Positions 1 to 13,123 are shown, numbered from the stretch's first letter. The stretch: DNA of 64,000 nucleotides from Hetaerina americana (GCA_022747635.1 JAKTNV010000009.1:322501-386500), one strand, 5' to 3'. The notes: generated from the sequence alone by a model not told the origin. A program made the numbers and translations.

Positions 1-191
1 CAGACAATTTGTGAAAAGATACTAAGAAGACAGTGGAATGGGTGAGAGACGAGCAGGGGCATCAAATCCATGGAAGGACGAAGCCCTCCAAGAAATAGAA
101 GGACTCCAACGACTTTGCCTTTTGGAGGGGTGAAAACCCTCCAAAACGACGAGCTCAACGGACGGGGTGAGAAAACTTGAGTAAGGAATGC

Positions 192-300
192 AAAAATTTC
201 AGAGTGTAAAAATCATTCCCCTTGACCGGGATTCGAACCCGAATCCCTGAATGTCCGGTAGATTGCTAGAGCCAGTTAAGCTATCGAGGTGAAAGACAGC
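192..300 (-). repeat. tRNA-derived SINE unit
   Basis: On the minus strand, about 218-291 reads as a tRNA-like body. It has a D-arm-like A box and a perfect B box (GGGTTCGAATCCC). The flank TTTCAGAGTGTAAAAATCATT matches, with small changes, the flank of the units at 11615-11688 and 11950-12022, so this is a third member of the same SINE family. It is treated as a SINE rather than a functional tRNA because of the shared non-tRNA flank and the multiple copies. Confidence 0.75.
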
Positions 301-3300
301 CTGTGAGAGCTAGCAGGGGAAACCCCGAAGGAGGACCTTGAAAACGGGAAAGGGAATAAACATCAACCGCTCGGAGAAATTGTAAGAGAAGAGAGAAGCA
401 TTCAATAATTTTGAATAAATGATTTTGATGATGATGATATGAGCATGCGTTTCGCTCCAGCAATGGAAGCTAATAGTTGGTTGATATTGTGATATAACCA
501 AGCCATTTTAGAGGCCCATTTAGCGGCCAATTGCTTGAGCCCTAAAAACATGTTTCATTGATATTCTGTTGCCGAGAACTCCGAAACCCTACGACTCGAT
601 CGCATGAAATGGCCGAAGAGAACCGAAGAAGATCACTTCCTTCAGAATCCATCCAAATGCGCACTGCAGGCGGAAATCGGCCGCTGCTAAAATGGAGTGT
701 TGTGCACGACAGACAGAGCGCCCTTTGCGCGTACCAATAAGCACCACTCTCATCAACTACCTTCCATTCAAACGTTTCTCCCTTGGTCTCCCTCTCGATG
801 GATTCGAATTCTCCCACAATATGCAAATAATACGATGCTGCACGCTCCACACGTAGATAGGTAGGCAGTCGTGTGAGGTGAGTTAGTTAATGCCCTCACG
901 TTCACTTCGTTCGAGTTCTCCAGAGGAGATTAGTCGGGAGCGGAGAAGGCCGCTCAGAGTTTCCTCCCTCTGCTCGCACGCGCGTGCAAGTGGTGCTGGT
1001 TGGCGCTGGACACCCTCGCTGCGCACTGCCAAATTGCATTGCAAAAAGTGGCGTCGCACATGGAAAAATGGTGCGACGGGAGAAACAATACTCTCCATCA
1101 ATACCAAAGTTTCGAAAAGGGAAATAATCAGAATGCTTTGTTTTTATACTTCTCTAATACAATGCGATTTGAGTTAAATATCGAAATGGAGAATATATGC
1201 ATATGCCACCATTTGAGAAGCACAATAGTATATATTAGTTTACAGTTGAATCGTACATAATTGAAGATATGGATCTTCATCGAGTTAGCAAAGCGATCAT
1301 CTTTATACTTCTCTGTCACTTAGGTTTCCTCTCCCAACTCCAATTAAATAGACAGGTCAATGAAATACGACAATGAAGGGAGAATTATGAAAAAATGTGA
1401 CACTTCGAGAGTTCCTATGAAAAGAGTCAAGCAATTAGTCTTTGAATATCGTGCTCCGTTTTTCCATAGTTTTAAGAAGTTAAAACGGGAAAAAGGAGAT
1501 TCAAGTTAATAGATAAATTACTTGCTATGATTGGTGAGATGGTGTGATTATCACGTGAAGGTGAATATTTTTAGGGCTCCTGTAGTGTCGTATTTCTGGA
1601 CCTTTGAAACATTTTTGCGTTATATATCCTAAAGACACGATAAATCACATTTACATTCAGAATTATTAAATTAAAATGAATCTAAAAGAACAATGAATAT
1701 AAACTTACGGTTTTATTTTTGATCAAATATAACTACGCCGTCTAATTAGGCGGAGGACAATATTTTGCAAAAAGTGATGTCATGCCTTGAAAATGGTCAT
1801 TTGATAAAAATTTGAGTGGGAAATAACAAGCGTGTGACTAGCATTGCCATGGAACAATTTCACAACATCGAATCTGTAAACTTTTCTTCTGATTATTTCC
1901 GTTTTCAAACTGCAGATGACATACGAGGGCATTATTGTAGGGCACATTTCATCTACTTATAGGAGGAGTTTTTGAGAAATTGACTTTTTTGATCACCATT
2001 AGTTCTTATTTTGGTTCCATTTAATTATTATTTTTTCTTGCATTTGTATTCACATAAAAAATTCAGGATGGAAGGCGTCTGAGGTAGTTAATTAAAACAG
2101 AGCCAGGTTATCTATGGTTATCCGAGGAATACGGCATGCGGTGTTTTCACAAAGGCAGTTGCAGTTGCTTTAAAAATAATATATATGAACTTGCATTGTG
2201 TTCGACGGAGTTTAGCAAGTTTTTTGATAAACTCCTCAGGCAGAGAAGTTCCGTCTGTCTTAACCGTGCTGACAGAAGTAGCAGAACTCAGGCCTCGAAT
2301 ACTCCGGCATGATCATATATAACTGTCATCTCGTAAAACTCCTACTTGGGTTCCGGGCTTTCTAGAAGCCATGGCCATCCACTAGTGAGGCAATTACATT
2401 TGGAGCGCATCAAAGCTCGATGGCGCAGTGCTGGGCGTAACGGATTTCTTTAGCCCTTGGAAGTCTTTAGTAAGGAGAATTTTCGAATCGCCGCTATGGA
2501 AACGCATCTCGACTCTTTCCCCCTTTAACCTGAATCTGTCAGCGCTACTTCCAAACCTGGCGTATTCGGCTTTCACGCGATAACCTACGGTCAAATACTT
2601 CGCAGAGAAAAAATATTTCAGACATTCAGACGTCACGAGCAGTCAGCATATCGTTTATCTAACGCAGCCTTCATGTCCTTGCATATGATTTTTAAATACC
2701 TCACCAAAAGCCATAGTTTTATGAAATGATGGGTAATTTTGAAAACTTTTCACATTCCAAATTTACCTTACATATGACATTTGGTTATATTTAGGTTTTA
2801 ACGTATTTGAAGATAAAAATAGAGTGCCCAAGGACTTGAATGCTCTTCGCTCGAAATTATATGCCTTGCATTTTCTTTTTAAAAAATCGACGAGCAGAAT
2901 CATTTGAATGCGACCAACGGATTACAGGGAGGTAATGGTTTACGTCAAATTTTTATTTCTAAAATCCATTGGGAAAGTGAAAAAAAGGAATCCCATCAAG
3001 TTAGTGAACATAATGGCTTGGTGCATCCGGGGAGAATAACATTCAATCGCCGCACGCAAAAGGACGCCAAGAGAATTAAAACGAATGCGGACTGTTGGTT
3101 GTTTTTAAGAATGGAGCACCGAAGAGCCAATTTTTTCCCTGCGGTATTCACCCTTTAAGTAAAATGGGTGGAAAACATTATCAGGACTGTCAATTAGAAT
3201 GATGTCCAACATTTATAAATATATAAACCTTCCAATTTGATCCAAAACTGAGTCATAAATCTAATTTGGAATAATACCGCAAAAATTTCTACAGAGAATT

Positions 3301-5339
3301 TTATTACAATTCAAAAATTGTTAATGAGTGGACATAAGTTTATTGGGAGCATCCTTTAGGCATATCTTTGTAATGTGACTGCGATTTCTTCGACTTAAAC
3401 CAACATTCTTCTGTTTGGTCTAATATTTTGAAATGCTAGACACAATGTGAAATTATAAACCTAAGAAAACGAGGTCGTAGAGAAAAAACAGTCATTATAG
3501 AAGACCAGATGTATTTTCGACCGTGTACGATTGAGAGAGTCATGAGGATACTGGTATGAATGGTAATAGCAATGGTACTACACATGTGAATGCGTAGTTT
3601 GCTCGTTCCGGCCCCGCCGATGTCGCACGCCGCTTCCGATGTCCCAAATGCGAGCAGCAGCGGGAATTCGCGGGGCGGCAATGACGGGCGGGAATGATGG
3701 CAGGGAGGGAGTTACAGAAGTAGAGAAGGGAACGTCCTTCCATCAGACCAAGCATTTATGCAATCAAAGCAGAGAGAAGATAGGCGCTTCGGATGGAATC
3801 AAAGAAGGCAGAAATTTTGAAGAGCTAACTCTTTAGCTATTGAATTATGCACTTGTGTGTGATATAATGATATTTTATGCCAGTCTAATTAGGTGTATAT
3901 GCGGGAAAAAAATTCTAGGGTCGATCAAAAGCCACTCCTAAGCAAGTTCAGAGTGGTTGAAAATACCGATGCCTTTCGCCGTGATTATCGTAGACGATCG
4001 GGAAATTTATTGCATAACCGACTCGCCATCCCAGCGGTCTTGGATGCGACAGATCATGAGGACATGGAAGGAAATATCTGAAAATGGAGAATAAGTAATT
4101 GGAAAAGAAGTATCAATTAACGTGAGGATAATAGGAGCGTGAAGTGGAAATGCAGCGATGAGAGGAAGAGAAAAGACTAAAGAACAGAATGACTATAGTA
4201 GCCGTGGCAGGCGGAGAAATTGCTGCGGTGTAATTTGTGATCACAAGCAAACAACTCGGCAAAGTGCCGACCACTGCCATCTCGGGAACGCGGCGTCGTC
4301 AAGTGCGAGGCATTCCGGGAATGTGGTAAACGGGCTGCACATAATGACAAATCATTGATAAGTATATATTGCGTCATCTGAAATTTAAACACTTTCTGGT
4401 ACAGACGATGGATTGGATTGCTCTTTCAACAATAATCTCGTTCGAGAGCATGTCTGCTGGAGCTCCATCCATGGTGAAGTCTATGGAAACATGTCGAAAT
4501 TGCGTGAGGGTTTATAGATTTATTAAAATAATGTTTACTTCCGCCGTACTTAGTTCAGGGGATAATATTTTGTTTATGGCATTATCTGACTTCGGAATTC
4601 CAATTTAAATACATATTTTGTGAGCCCCTGAATATTTATTGATCGTCGGCTGAATTTCGTCCATCTGCGTTTACGTGATTGCCTTGTTTGGCGCAGGACG
4701 AATCGTTAACTATAATCTAAATTTTACACTTCAAATATTCATTCAGAGACGTTGTTGACCTGATAAGATTTCAACGAAATTTCAACCAAAATATGTGCTC
4801 AGTGCAGCCGTTCTTTCGACAGTGACGCCGCCAGTACAAAACCATTCAATGAGAGCGAGAGATCTAAGAAATACTGCTGAAGGAAATCTGATACCGATTC
4901 CCGAGAAGTAACATTCATCTCATTGCGTATAATATGAAAGAATAAAATCGCTAGAAAAGGAATTATAACAATAAAATGATAGAATATTACATTTATTTGT
5001 TCTCTTAAATGTTTGCGGTGCGTCTGAAAAATAATTGATTACAATTCGTTCATATGCGGTTTATATTTATTCCGTTTTTTGGAAATTAAAAATTATATAG
5101 ACCACATCACCGGTGCCCACTCATTCTTTCATTGAAATTGCTTATTCCGAATAGATTCTAGCCCTTAACGAGAGTGAATCCCAAGAAAAATAATAATCTG
5201 TAGGTAGAGGTGATGTAAACACTATTTTAGATGCTTAATAAGTATTAATAATTCAGCTCATTAACCATCTGAGAAGATCCAATCACAAAATATAAAATAT
5301 CCCTCAATAATGCACACAATTTATATGTACCCATCACCA
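301..5339. other. no recognisable gene
   Basis: AT-rich sequence with only short, overlapping reading frames on both strands. I see no conserved domain, RNA gene or element terminus. Distant host exons or decayed elements could be present but cannot be supported. Confidence 0.5.
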
Positions 5340-6290
5340 TCCTCATCAGTATTATTTAATCCTAAGATTGATTTTATTGCAGCCCTCCATCCTTCTTCCC
5401 CATTTAGTCTTAATTCCCCCACCCTCTGTAGATTCCTTGTTTTACATCCTTCTTAATTTTCCCTATATACTGGTCTCTTGGCCTTCCTCGCGGGGTCTTT
5501 CCTTAAATTTTTCTTTCCATTATGTCTCTAACTAATCCATTGTGCCTCAAGGTATGCCCATTCCATCTAGGTCTTCTTTGCCATAGAGCAGCTCTCCATA
5601 TATTCCTTTCCCATTCTGCTCTTCTATTATACTTTATCGTTCCTCACTTCGTCTGCCCATTTAATCTTCAGCATTCTCCTCCAGCCCATGTTTCAAATGC
5701 CTCTATTCTTCGCTAGTCCACCTTTCCGCTAGTCCATGTCTCCGATCCGTAGAGTGCCATGCTCCACACGAAAGTTTTGACGAACTGCTTCCTTATTTGC
5801 AATCTTACGTTCTATGAACATAGTAGTTGCGTCTTCTCAATGAACGCCTTCTTTGCTTGGGCTATTCCTCACTTGATGTCAGTCGAGCTTCTTCCACCCC
5901 ACGTTATACTGCTGCCCAAGTAGATGAAGGATTCCACTTGATCTAGCTCCACTCCCCGAATCGTGACATTCAGCTCTCTCTTCCACACACAAGGATTTTC
6001 GTTTTCTTCTTGTTGATGCTCATATCATATTCCCGAAGTACTTGGTCCATAGTATTCAGGTTTTCTTGCGGTGCCCTCGCATCTCTGCCACTACTGCGAT
6101 GTCGTCTGCGAACCGCTGCATGTTGATTTCTTCGCCATTCATCTTGACTCCTTTGATGCACAATTCTTGTGCTTCCTTTATTGCCTCTTCTAGTTGGATA
6201 GTGCTGGCGAGAGGTTTTCGAACTCCTTTGTTTATTTTGGCTTTTATATTCCTTCCGTTGTTCATTTGAATGATTGTTACCTGATTCTTG
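5340..6290 (-). pseudogene. RTE-like LINE, RT and C-terminal fragment
   Basis: Minus-strand reading gives the catalytic RT box as FADDIA (near 6110-6125). It is followed by a segment with KKKTKILV, then an 'ALKxWGWRRMLKIKWAD'-type C-terminal region and a GRPRDQYIGKIKKDV segment near 5440-5500. The order RT box, thumb, W-R-R-M motif is that of the endonuclease-reverse-transcriptase LINEs common in arthropods. Frameshifts and stops split it into short frames. It lacks the endonuclease and N-terminal RT. It meets another LINE tail of opposite orientation at about 6300-6340. The clade assignment (RTE-like) is an inference from the motifs. Confidence 0.7.
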
Positions 6291-6335
6291 TGGAGGGGAT
6301 GTATTAGTCATCTGTCGCTGTAGTCCATTCCAAGT

Positions 6336-6715
6336 CCTTTTCAGAAGAGACTCGTTAAAACCTTTAAGCATTGAAAGCGTAGTTATGTAAGGCGCGAAAA
6401 TGTGGTCATTGAGCAGGAGGATAGACGTAGATTAGAGGATTTTGAAATGTGGGTTTGGAGAAGAATGGAGATGGTGAAATGGACCGAAAGGAAAACAAAC
6501 GAAGAAGTATTACGTATGGTGGGCGAGGAGAGGGGTTTGTTGGGAGAAATCCTAAGGAGGCGGGAGAAATGGATGAAGGGCGTATTGATTGGTGGCAAGA
6601 AAAGCGGATAAAACTCAGGGACACACCCCTTAGAGCGGCAGTAGATGTTAAGAGTACTTTTACTCAAAGATTGCGACTGAAAAACTAAAAAACAAACAAA
6701 GGTGGAAAAATCAGA
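6336..6715 (+). pseudogene. RTE-like LINE C-terminal tail
   Basis: Plus-strand frames encode EDRRRLEDFEMWVWRRMEMV and then KWTERKTNEEVLRMVGEERG, the C-terminal tail of the LINE also seen at 20426-20840 and 41510-41700. The sequence begins at the same KKRLVKT point as the 20.4-kb copy. It ends near 6700 without a clear poly(A) tail. It is a 5'-truncated fragment and probably belongs to a different subfamily from the adjoining minus-strand fragment. Confidence 0.75.
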
Positions 6716-7340
6716 AGAGCAATTATAAAGTTTCATTGCAGCGAAATATAAGCACTCTATTTCATTTATTTCTTCGATTAATGCTATCAATTTCCTAATG
6801 AGTGGTAAATTTTTGTGATTAAAAAATACTAGTAAAGTTAAAATGCTAAGATTAGTACTTTTGCTTTAATAATCTAGGAAACGATTATTGTGTTTTTGTT
6901 CTCAGAATGAAGTTTCGGGGGAGTATCGTGCCTCTTATACGAAGAAGGCGGTCGACGCCGTTCTAAAGGAAGGGAAAATTAGAACGGACGCTTCTGAAAA
7001 TTGAGTGCTTGCCAAATATTCCTTTTGAAGAGTTGTTGATATGCTTCCATACATTGGAAATATCACTTTTGGCCATTGATGGGACTTCGTAAAAGATAAA
7101 TAAAAAGAATGAAAATTTCAAGACTTCCTTCGCCATAATTTTTATGCAGAATGCGAAATGCGATGAGACAGAATTTAACCATAAACCTTTGTTGAAGTAC
7201 TGAAGTGGCTCCAAAATAAGAATAAAATAAACCTCATCGAAAAGTTAAAAATCTTAGCAGCAGCAAAAATTCTAAATCAATTGATTAATTTTTTAGCCCA
7301 ATTTAAGCTAAGATTTTTTTTTAAATAATAGGTTTCCTTT
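6716..7340. other. no recognisable gene
   Basis: AT-rich, with no motif or repeat that I can identify. Confidence 0.5.
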
Positions 7341-7960
7341 CTAGCGCCTAAACAAATAATTTCTAAAATATTTTAAAATACAAAGTACTAGAAAACAAAC
7401 AAGTATGTGTTGTGACGCTTCCACGGAGACGTGGTGACGACCTTTCAGCAAGGACTTGAGGTGAGGGAAGAGGAAGAAGTCTGATGGGACATTGTATAAA
7501 AAATTTTGATCCTCACTGACATGGTCGAGAAGCTCTAGGCAGAGATCCGCGCGCGAGTTTCCTTTCGTCCGTCCGAGAGCACTCGCGGCACTTAACTCCC
7601 CCCACACACCTTCCTCATGGCCACGCTTCCGGCCACAAGGCAATACACGTCACTTTAAGAAGTGCCAAGTTCATCAGAAACCATGGGAACACTTAATCTG
7701 AGATCACTGTCCATCAAAGACATATATCTCTTACCAAATTTTCATCTTTCTTTGAGGTCGAAGGGCGCCCTGAAAATTCGGCGCCTTCAAAATGTTCACT
7801 ACGCTCCGGAAACAACTTGTGCCACACAAAATCACCCGATCTACCCATGACGTTGTCACCATTAGCTACCCTGAGCATCTCATGGGTCTCTTTTCCGGTT
7901 TTTCCCAGTTTCACGCAAAATTTGATGGCGTAGCTCTGGTCTAATAACCGGTTCATGACG
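7341..7960 (-). mobile_element. internally deleted mariner remnant
   Basis: Minus strand. 7956-7714 encodes a mariner N-terminal helix-turn-helix region (LLDQSYAIKFCVKLGKTGKE, later a FVWHKL and GRPSTSK stretch). 7600-7380 encodes a short piece before the first catalytic Asp (LCLELLDHVSEDQNFLYNV) that runs directly into the third catalytic block (DFFLFPHLKSLLKG). The region holding the first two catalytic aspartates is therefore deleted. No convincing terminal inverted repeat is visible. This is a dead copy of a family distinct from the three near-identical copies elsewhere in the window. Confidence 0.7.
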
Positions 7961-8179
7961 GAGCGTTACGAAGTCACGTCATAGAGGTTTTACAAACGAA
8001 CGATCCGTACTCCGCAAAGGCTGGGAGCCAACTGTCACCGGCCTCCATCCTTTCCTGAGAATACCCTCCCTCGAACTCAGGCAGAGAAACCGTCGCCCGT
8101 CCGTCCGTCCATGTATCCGGGAAAAAATTAATCATACTACTTTTAGGACAGAACTTGCATTATGCCAAGTTGCTCGAAT

Positions 8180-9495
8180 AAGGAAAGGGAATATGATTAG
8201 TTTAGGATTAGGGGCACTCCACCGCCAGATAGAAAAGGCATTTCAGAAAATGAACTCGAAGAAAGTTGTGGGAATCGATAAAACAATTGCAGACTATTCA
8301 AGAGATAAGGAAAAAGGGGAATTTTAATGAACTCATTTTCATAATGAATGAGGTAGGTATTTGGCGGGATGTATTCGTTAGATAAGTATTGATATCAAGC
8401 CACAAATAGGAAGAGCCGCGGTATGTGAGACCCATAGAGCATTTATACGTTGGCTTTTTACACGCACCAAAAGTATTGCTCGGGGTCATCAACAAAAAGA
8501 AGGAGAAGAGATGAAAGGGTGTTTAGGAGAGGTTTAGTTAGTATTCAGCAGGGAAATGGGCGCGTATACATGTTTCGTAGATGTTGAGAAGGCGTTCCAG
8601 TGAATGAACTGGGCAGTGTCAACGAACAATTTGTAGAAGGAAGGAGCCGACGGCAAAAATAGACGACTTGTCCGTAATTTCCACGTGTCTCAGACTGCCA
8701 GATACCGAATCGATAGTGGAAGGATAGTAAGACAGGGCACACCTGTTCTTTAAAATAAACATTAAGATCGCATGGTAGGGAAGACATGAGAAAGGCTGGA
8801 CGCTGGAGTTGAATTAGCCACCTTTCGGGTATGTTGAATTTGTGAATGACCAGCCGCTAGTGAGGCAGCCAAAATGCAACAATTATTACCTAGCGTATGG
8901 CACCATCAGTACAATAGGTATGGAAAGAGAATTAAACACTAAAACACCGAAAACAATAAGATTCTGAATAAAGAGGCATATATGGATGAATATTAAGGTT
9001 AAAAATATGAACAAGAACAGGTCAAACAATGCGCGTATCCGGGGAGTTCGTTGAATAGGGGCGGGGAGAAAGTTGAGTGAAATGCACTAGAAAAAATCGC
9101 GTCAGTTAAATAGGCGTCCACAAAGATGCCAGAGTTGACGACGGGGACCTTAAAAAAAGATTAAAGACAAATCTGGTAAAAACGTTCAAAAGGAGCGCAG
9201 TTTTCTTATGGCTGGGAAACCTGCTCGTGTATGAAGGCTGTAAAGTACATAGGAGACGCGTTGGACGCATGATTCGATGCATGCGACACTTTGGATAAGA
9301 GTAAATATACCTGCGGTGACGAAGACCACCGAAGTAGCGGGCGTGGCGGGGAAGAGACGCAGCAGTAGAGGGCAATTCGAAGAATACGAATGGATGCCGG
9401 AGATGCTGGGGAGGAAGGGATTCCTGGTGAAAGGAATGCAGAGGGAGCAGAGGAGAGGTATTCTGGATAATATTCAGTGCGACAACTGGGACTAA
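8180..9495 (+). pseudogene. highly decayed LINE reverse transcriptase
   Basis: Scattered plus-strand blocks resemble the RT of the LINE at 40160-41705: a KKVVGIDK block near 8265, a CFVDVEKAFQ block near 8570-8595, RRLVRNFHVSQTARYRIDSG near 8660-8720, and VRQGTPV near 8730. The blocks lie in different frames and are interrupted by stops. Beyond about 8870 the similarity is weak and the 3' boundary is approximate. This is an old inactive fragment. Confidence 0.55.
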
Positions 9496-10524
9496 GTATG
9501 ACTTATTGTAATTTGAGGTTTAAGGATATTTTGTGCTACGTTATTTAGGGCTTACGTATACAGTTGTGTGCAATGCCAGGGCCTATCGAAACGCGGCCCT
9601 TCGCCCGTACTCTCCTAACTACTAATAAAATGCAAAATTCTCCCCTGGTGTCCTGCCTTATCCTCTCTCTGCTCGAACTCTGCGTCCCGCCCGAGTGCAT
9701 CGGCGTAAACTCGGAAAACCCTTTGTGGAAAAGAAGAAAAATTGCTTTCAACGGCGCCAAAATGAGTGGAAATAATGCAGTATTTCTAAAATAGCGTCAC
9801 AAAGTATTACGCCAATGGTGTTCCGGCGCTTGATTTTGCATTCATAGATAGTTTTGAGAAAGTAAAAGAAAAGCCGGAATGGCCCCATCGATCCGGGAAG
9901 CCTTTTAAGCTCCCTTTGCTGCTAATAATGTTTTGAAAGTTTTCAGCGGAAATGAAATTCCGCCAGACTGACTCTTTCGCCCGACGAAACGCTCCCCGGA
10001 TCCATTTTATCCATCACCGTAGTTGTTATGGTTCAGTTTTTGTGGGCTATTATTTCCGTACACTTTGTTATGGCGATGAAAGGGTATTTTGTTCGCCGCC
10101 CATCAGCATAACGGAGAATTCCGAGGAAGTTCATAATCAGCACAGAGTTTTTCTTTCCAAACCCACCCAGATTACCATTTTGCGCGGTCTGAAAAAATTC
10201 GGCGGTGGTTGGCGTCTGATGTGCTTGCGAAAACCAATGAACACTGGCTGGCAATTACGGCCTTTGGGAGGGCGCAGGAGAATAAAACGATAATGCAAGC
10301 GTTCTCTCGCGAGATGTCGCAGTGGATAAACCACGGCGGCGTCAGCGGCGGCACAGACTCTCAGTCCCGCCCCTCTTGCCAACCGACACCATGAGACCCG
10401 CCGGTGCGGAGGGTTTTTTGGCCAACAGAGGTCATTCGGAAAAAGATAATCGGAAAAAGTTGATTTTTACATAAATGGAGGAAGATTGGAATTCCACATC
10501 CTCCGTGTAAACTACATGGTTTGT
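9496..10524. other. no recognisable gene
   Basis: Several overlapping frames of 60-113 codons occur on both strands around 9950-10390, none with a recognisable motif. Nothing supportable was seen. Confidence 0.45.
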
Positions 10525-10636
10525 CCAAAGAAACTGCGGGAGATGCCGCAACAGTAACTTTTAACGGAGTCATCCGCTAATGTGCATTTCAATGCAACAA
10601 TTTTAGAGGGTAAAAATCATTCGCCTTGACTGGGAT
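10525..10636. repeat. partial foldback/SINE element
   Basis: 10525-10610 matches, almost base for base, the 85-bp left arm of the foldback unit at 11853-11937. It then enters the start of the tRNA-like SINE (TAAAAATCATTCGCCTTGAC) and stops at about 10636, where a mariner end begins. It is a truncated second copy of the composite repeat. Confidence 0.75.
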
Positions 10637-11125
10637 GGTTTGTATAAAAAGGTACATGGTTTGTATAAAAAGTATCGGGAAAAATTTCGGAAAAATTAAT
10701 TGATATCAGATAATGCGGTCCAATGCCTCTCAAAATTATTCGAAGTACATCCCTTGAGTCGAGCGTCGACACACTTTTGCCATGGCGGCGATTCCACGAC
10801 TCGAAGCTTCCCTGGTAGGCGGATTCCGGAAGGGCCTTAAGGATACAAGCGTGCAAGCTTCATTGACGACACCATGGTGGTGGTGTCCTTTGGGGGAGGG
10901 AGGATTTCAGTTCTGGGAATAGGAATATTCGTCTCCTGGTGGCAGGTCGGGGCTGTAAGGGGGTTGGGGAATCGTCGTGATGCCATTGCAGAGGGTCTTC
11001 GAAAGCAGACGCTCGACTTTGCTCTTTTGGTTGTCCGTCCAAATACCTTCGGGAGGACGAGCTTGGCGCATATCTTCTGAATTATCAAATTTTCGGTATA
11101 GATAATGGTGTGTGTACACTGTCAA
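10637..11125 (-). mobile_element. decayed mariner fragment
   Basis: Minus-strand blocks are KICAKLV (near 11070), then NGITTIPQPPYSPDLPPGDE (near 10925-10985), the third catalytic block of a mariner transposase. Then follows ALPESAYQGSFESWNRR near 10790-10840, the C-terminal block. The segment between KICAKLV and the PPYSPDL block is missing, so the first two catalytic Asp residues are lost. A terminal-repeat-like GGTTTGTATAAAAAG occurs twice at 10637-10670, which suggests a duplicated or damaged 3' end. Confidence 0.65.
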
Positions 11126-11614
11126 TTAATACAATCTACGATCATGCGTAATGCCTTATCTCTAAATGTTAGCATAGATCTCCCTTTCTTACTCCCCGAT
11201 AAAGATTTAACTTTGCTATACAGCGCACCAATGTCACCCTTCCTCTGCAGACTTTCCATATCCTCGCACTGCGTCTTCCACCATGCTTCTTTGCCTTATT
11301 TGTTGCCCACCTCAATTTATTGTTTAATTCTTTTTACTTCATTTTGCCGAACTCTGTATTAACATTCTCCCATTTTCTCCGCTCATCCATCTTTGTAATC
11401 ATCTCATCCGTGATCCATGGTTTCCTAGTCCTTTTAGCGTTAACGGTTCAAAAAGTGTCTTTTGCGGCTTTAGACAACCTTTTTTTGACACTTTCCCATT
11501 TATCTTCGATAGTACTTAGCTCTTTACCATCTTCCATGATTTCCTCTACCGCCTGTTTGTATTCCTTCCTTTTCAAACCATTTAATGCTTCAATTTCAGA
11601 GCGTAAAAATCATT

Positions 11615-11688
11615 CGCCTTGACTGGGACTCGAACCCAGATCCCTCAATATCCGGTCGAGTGCTTTAGCCACTTAAGCTACCGAGGCG
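11615..11688 (-). repeat. tRNA-like SINE head
   Basis: The minus strand folds as a cloverleaf. The acceptor pairing is CGCCT with AAGGCG (one mismatch beyond). The anticodon stem is CTCGA with TTGAG and the T arm is CTGGG-TTCGAGT-CCCAG, which is perfect. The anticodon loop is CCGGATA, so the universal U33 is C. That, together with the repeated flank, argues for a SINE promoter rather than a working tRNA gene. Confidence 0.75.
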
Positions 11689-11949
11689 TCCTCTTAAACT
11701 CTGAAATTTTGGGGCTTTTAAAGGAACTAGATGTTATGACGAAATACCGTACATAAAATGTCACATGCATTCGTAGTCGTGCGCGAGGCGCCACTGTCCA
11801 CGAGGTTAAAAGCCAACTTTAAACACGTATGGTGTTTTCCCTTTGACAAATTCCAAAGAAACTGCGGGAGATGCCGCAACAGTAACTTTTAACGGAGTCA
11901 TCCGCTAATGTGCATTTTAATGCAACAATTTCAGAGCGTAAAAATCATT

Positions 11950-12022
11950 CGCCTTGACTGGGACTCGACCCCAGATCCTCAATATCCGGTCGAGTGCTTT
12001 AGCCACTTAAGCTACCGAGGCG
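11950..12022 (-). repeat. tRNA-like SINE head inside foldback arms
   Basis: This is a second copy of the 11615-11688 unit, one base shorter and with a base change in the T loop region. It lies between the two perfect 85-bp inverted arms. The same 3' flank (TTTTGGGGCTTTTAAAGGAA) follows both units. Confidence 0.75.
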
Positions 12023-13119
12023 TCCTCTTAAACTCTGAAATTTTGGGGCTTTTAAAGGAACTAGATGTTATGACGAAATACCTCCCAGCTCTGAAATTGT
12101 TGCATTAAAATGCACATTAGCGGATGACTCCGTTAAAAGTTACTGTTGCGGCATCTCCCGCAGTTTCTTTGGAATTCATTTAATGCTTGTACATTCCATT
12201 TTCTAACTCGCCGCCCTTGCCTTATCTTTTTGAAACTGACGCTACATTTCATAGCAACTAAATTGTTGTCAGAGTCCGCATTCGCTCCCGGGAAGCTGTG
12301 CGAATTTGTGACACTGTTCCTAAACCTGTGTCTAACCAGGATATAATCTAGCTGTTACCTTTCTGAGTCTCCCGGCATTTTCCATGTACACCTGCGTCCT
12401 TTGTGGTGTCTAAACAAAGTGTTGGTGATGACTAACCCCTATCTCCTGCAGAACTCAACTGCTTTCTCCCCGCGGTCATTCCTCGTGCCTAAACCGTAGT
12501 CCCCCCACCTCATTACCATGTCTTCCTTCACCTACCGTCGCATTCCAATCCCCCATCACTAACGAATGTTCCCCTGAGGGAACACACGCGATTATGTCCT
12601 CTAACTAATCGTATATCCTATCGACCTCTTCTTCCTTATAGTTGCTCGGTGGCGTGTATACCTGAACAATAACCAAGTTCGTCGGTCCTGATTTTATCTC
12701 TACCAGTAATATTCTATCTATTACCTGTTCTATGTTGACTACGCTTTTCATTTAATACTATGATAATACTGATCACTCCAGTAATCCCCGCTATCCTTCC
12801 ATCTCACCTCGCATAGGCCTAAAATATCTAATTTTCCCCTTTCCATCTCTCGCTGAATATTCTCCAATTTCCCCGTCCACATCATCGTCCTAACATTCCA
12901 CGTTCCTATTCTAACTAATTTGGTCATCTTCTTCTGCGTCATATGTCCTGCTGCTGCCGGTTTTCCCCCTCAATGGTTTCGTGTGAAGACGACCGCGGAA
13001 GCCTAACTCCCCCGCTGCCGGGCACGACACTCGGCCGATTGGGCCGAGCCCCTTAGTTGCCAGGACTCAAAATCTCTGTTTTGTCCATCATTCAAATCTT
13101 GGGAATGATAATTGATGTA

Positions 13120-13123
<4 letters not shown>

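Larger units (their letters stand above)
11579..12188. repeat. composite SINE/foldback insertion with 12-bp TSD
   Basis: The insertion is bracketed by the direct repeat CATTTAATGCTT (11579-11590 and 12177-12188). The interrupted LINE coding sequence is continuous across it. In order it contains a tRNA-like unit (11615-11688) and its 3' flank to about 11748, about 100 bp of unrelated sequence, an 85-bp arm (11853-11937), a second tRNA-like unit (11950-12022), and an inverted 85-bp arm (12088-12172). The two arms are identical when one is reverse-complemented. The TSD is the kind left by LINE-mediated retroposition. The perfect arms suggest a recent foldback or inversion. Confidence 0.85.

Noticed and set aside
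218..291. Functional tRNA gene
   Set aside because: Good T arm, but the flank is shared with other SINE copies and the anticodon loop of the family lacks U33.
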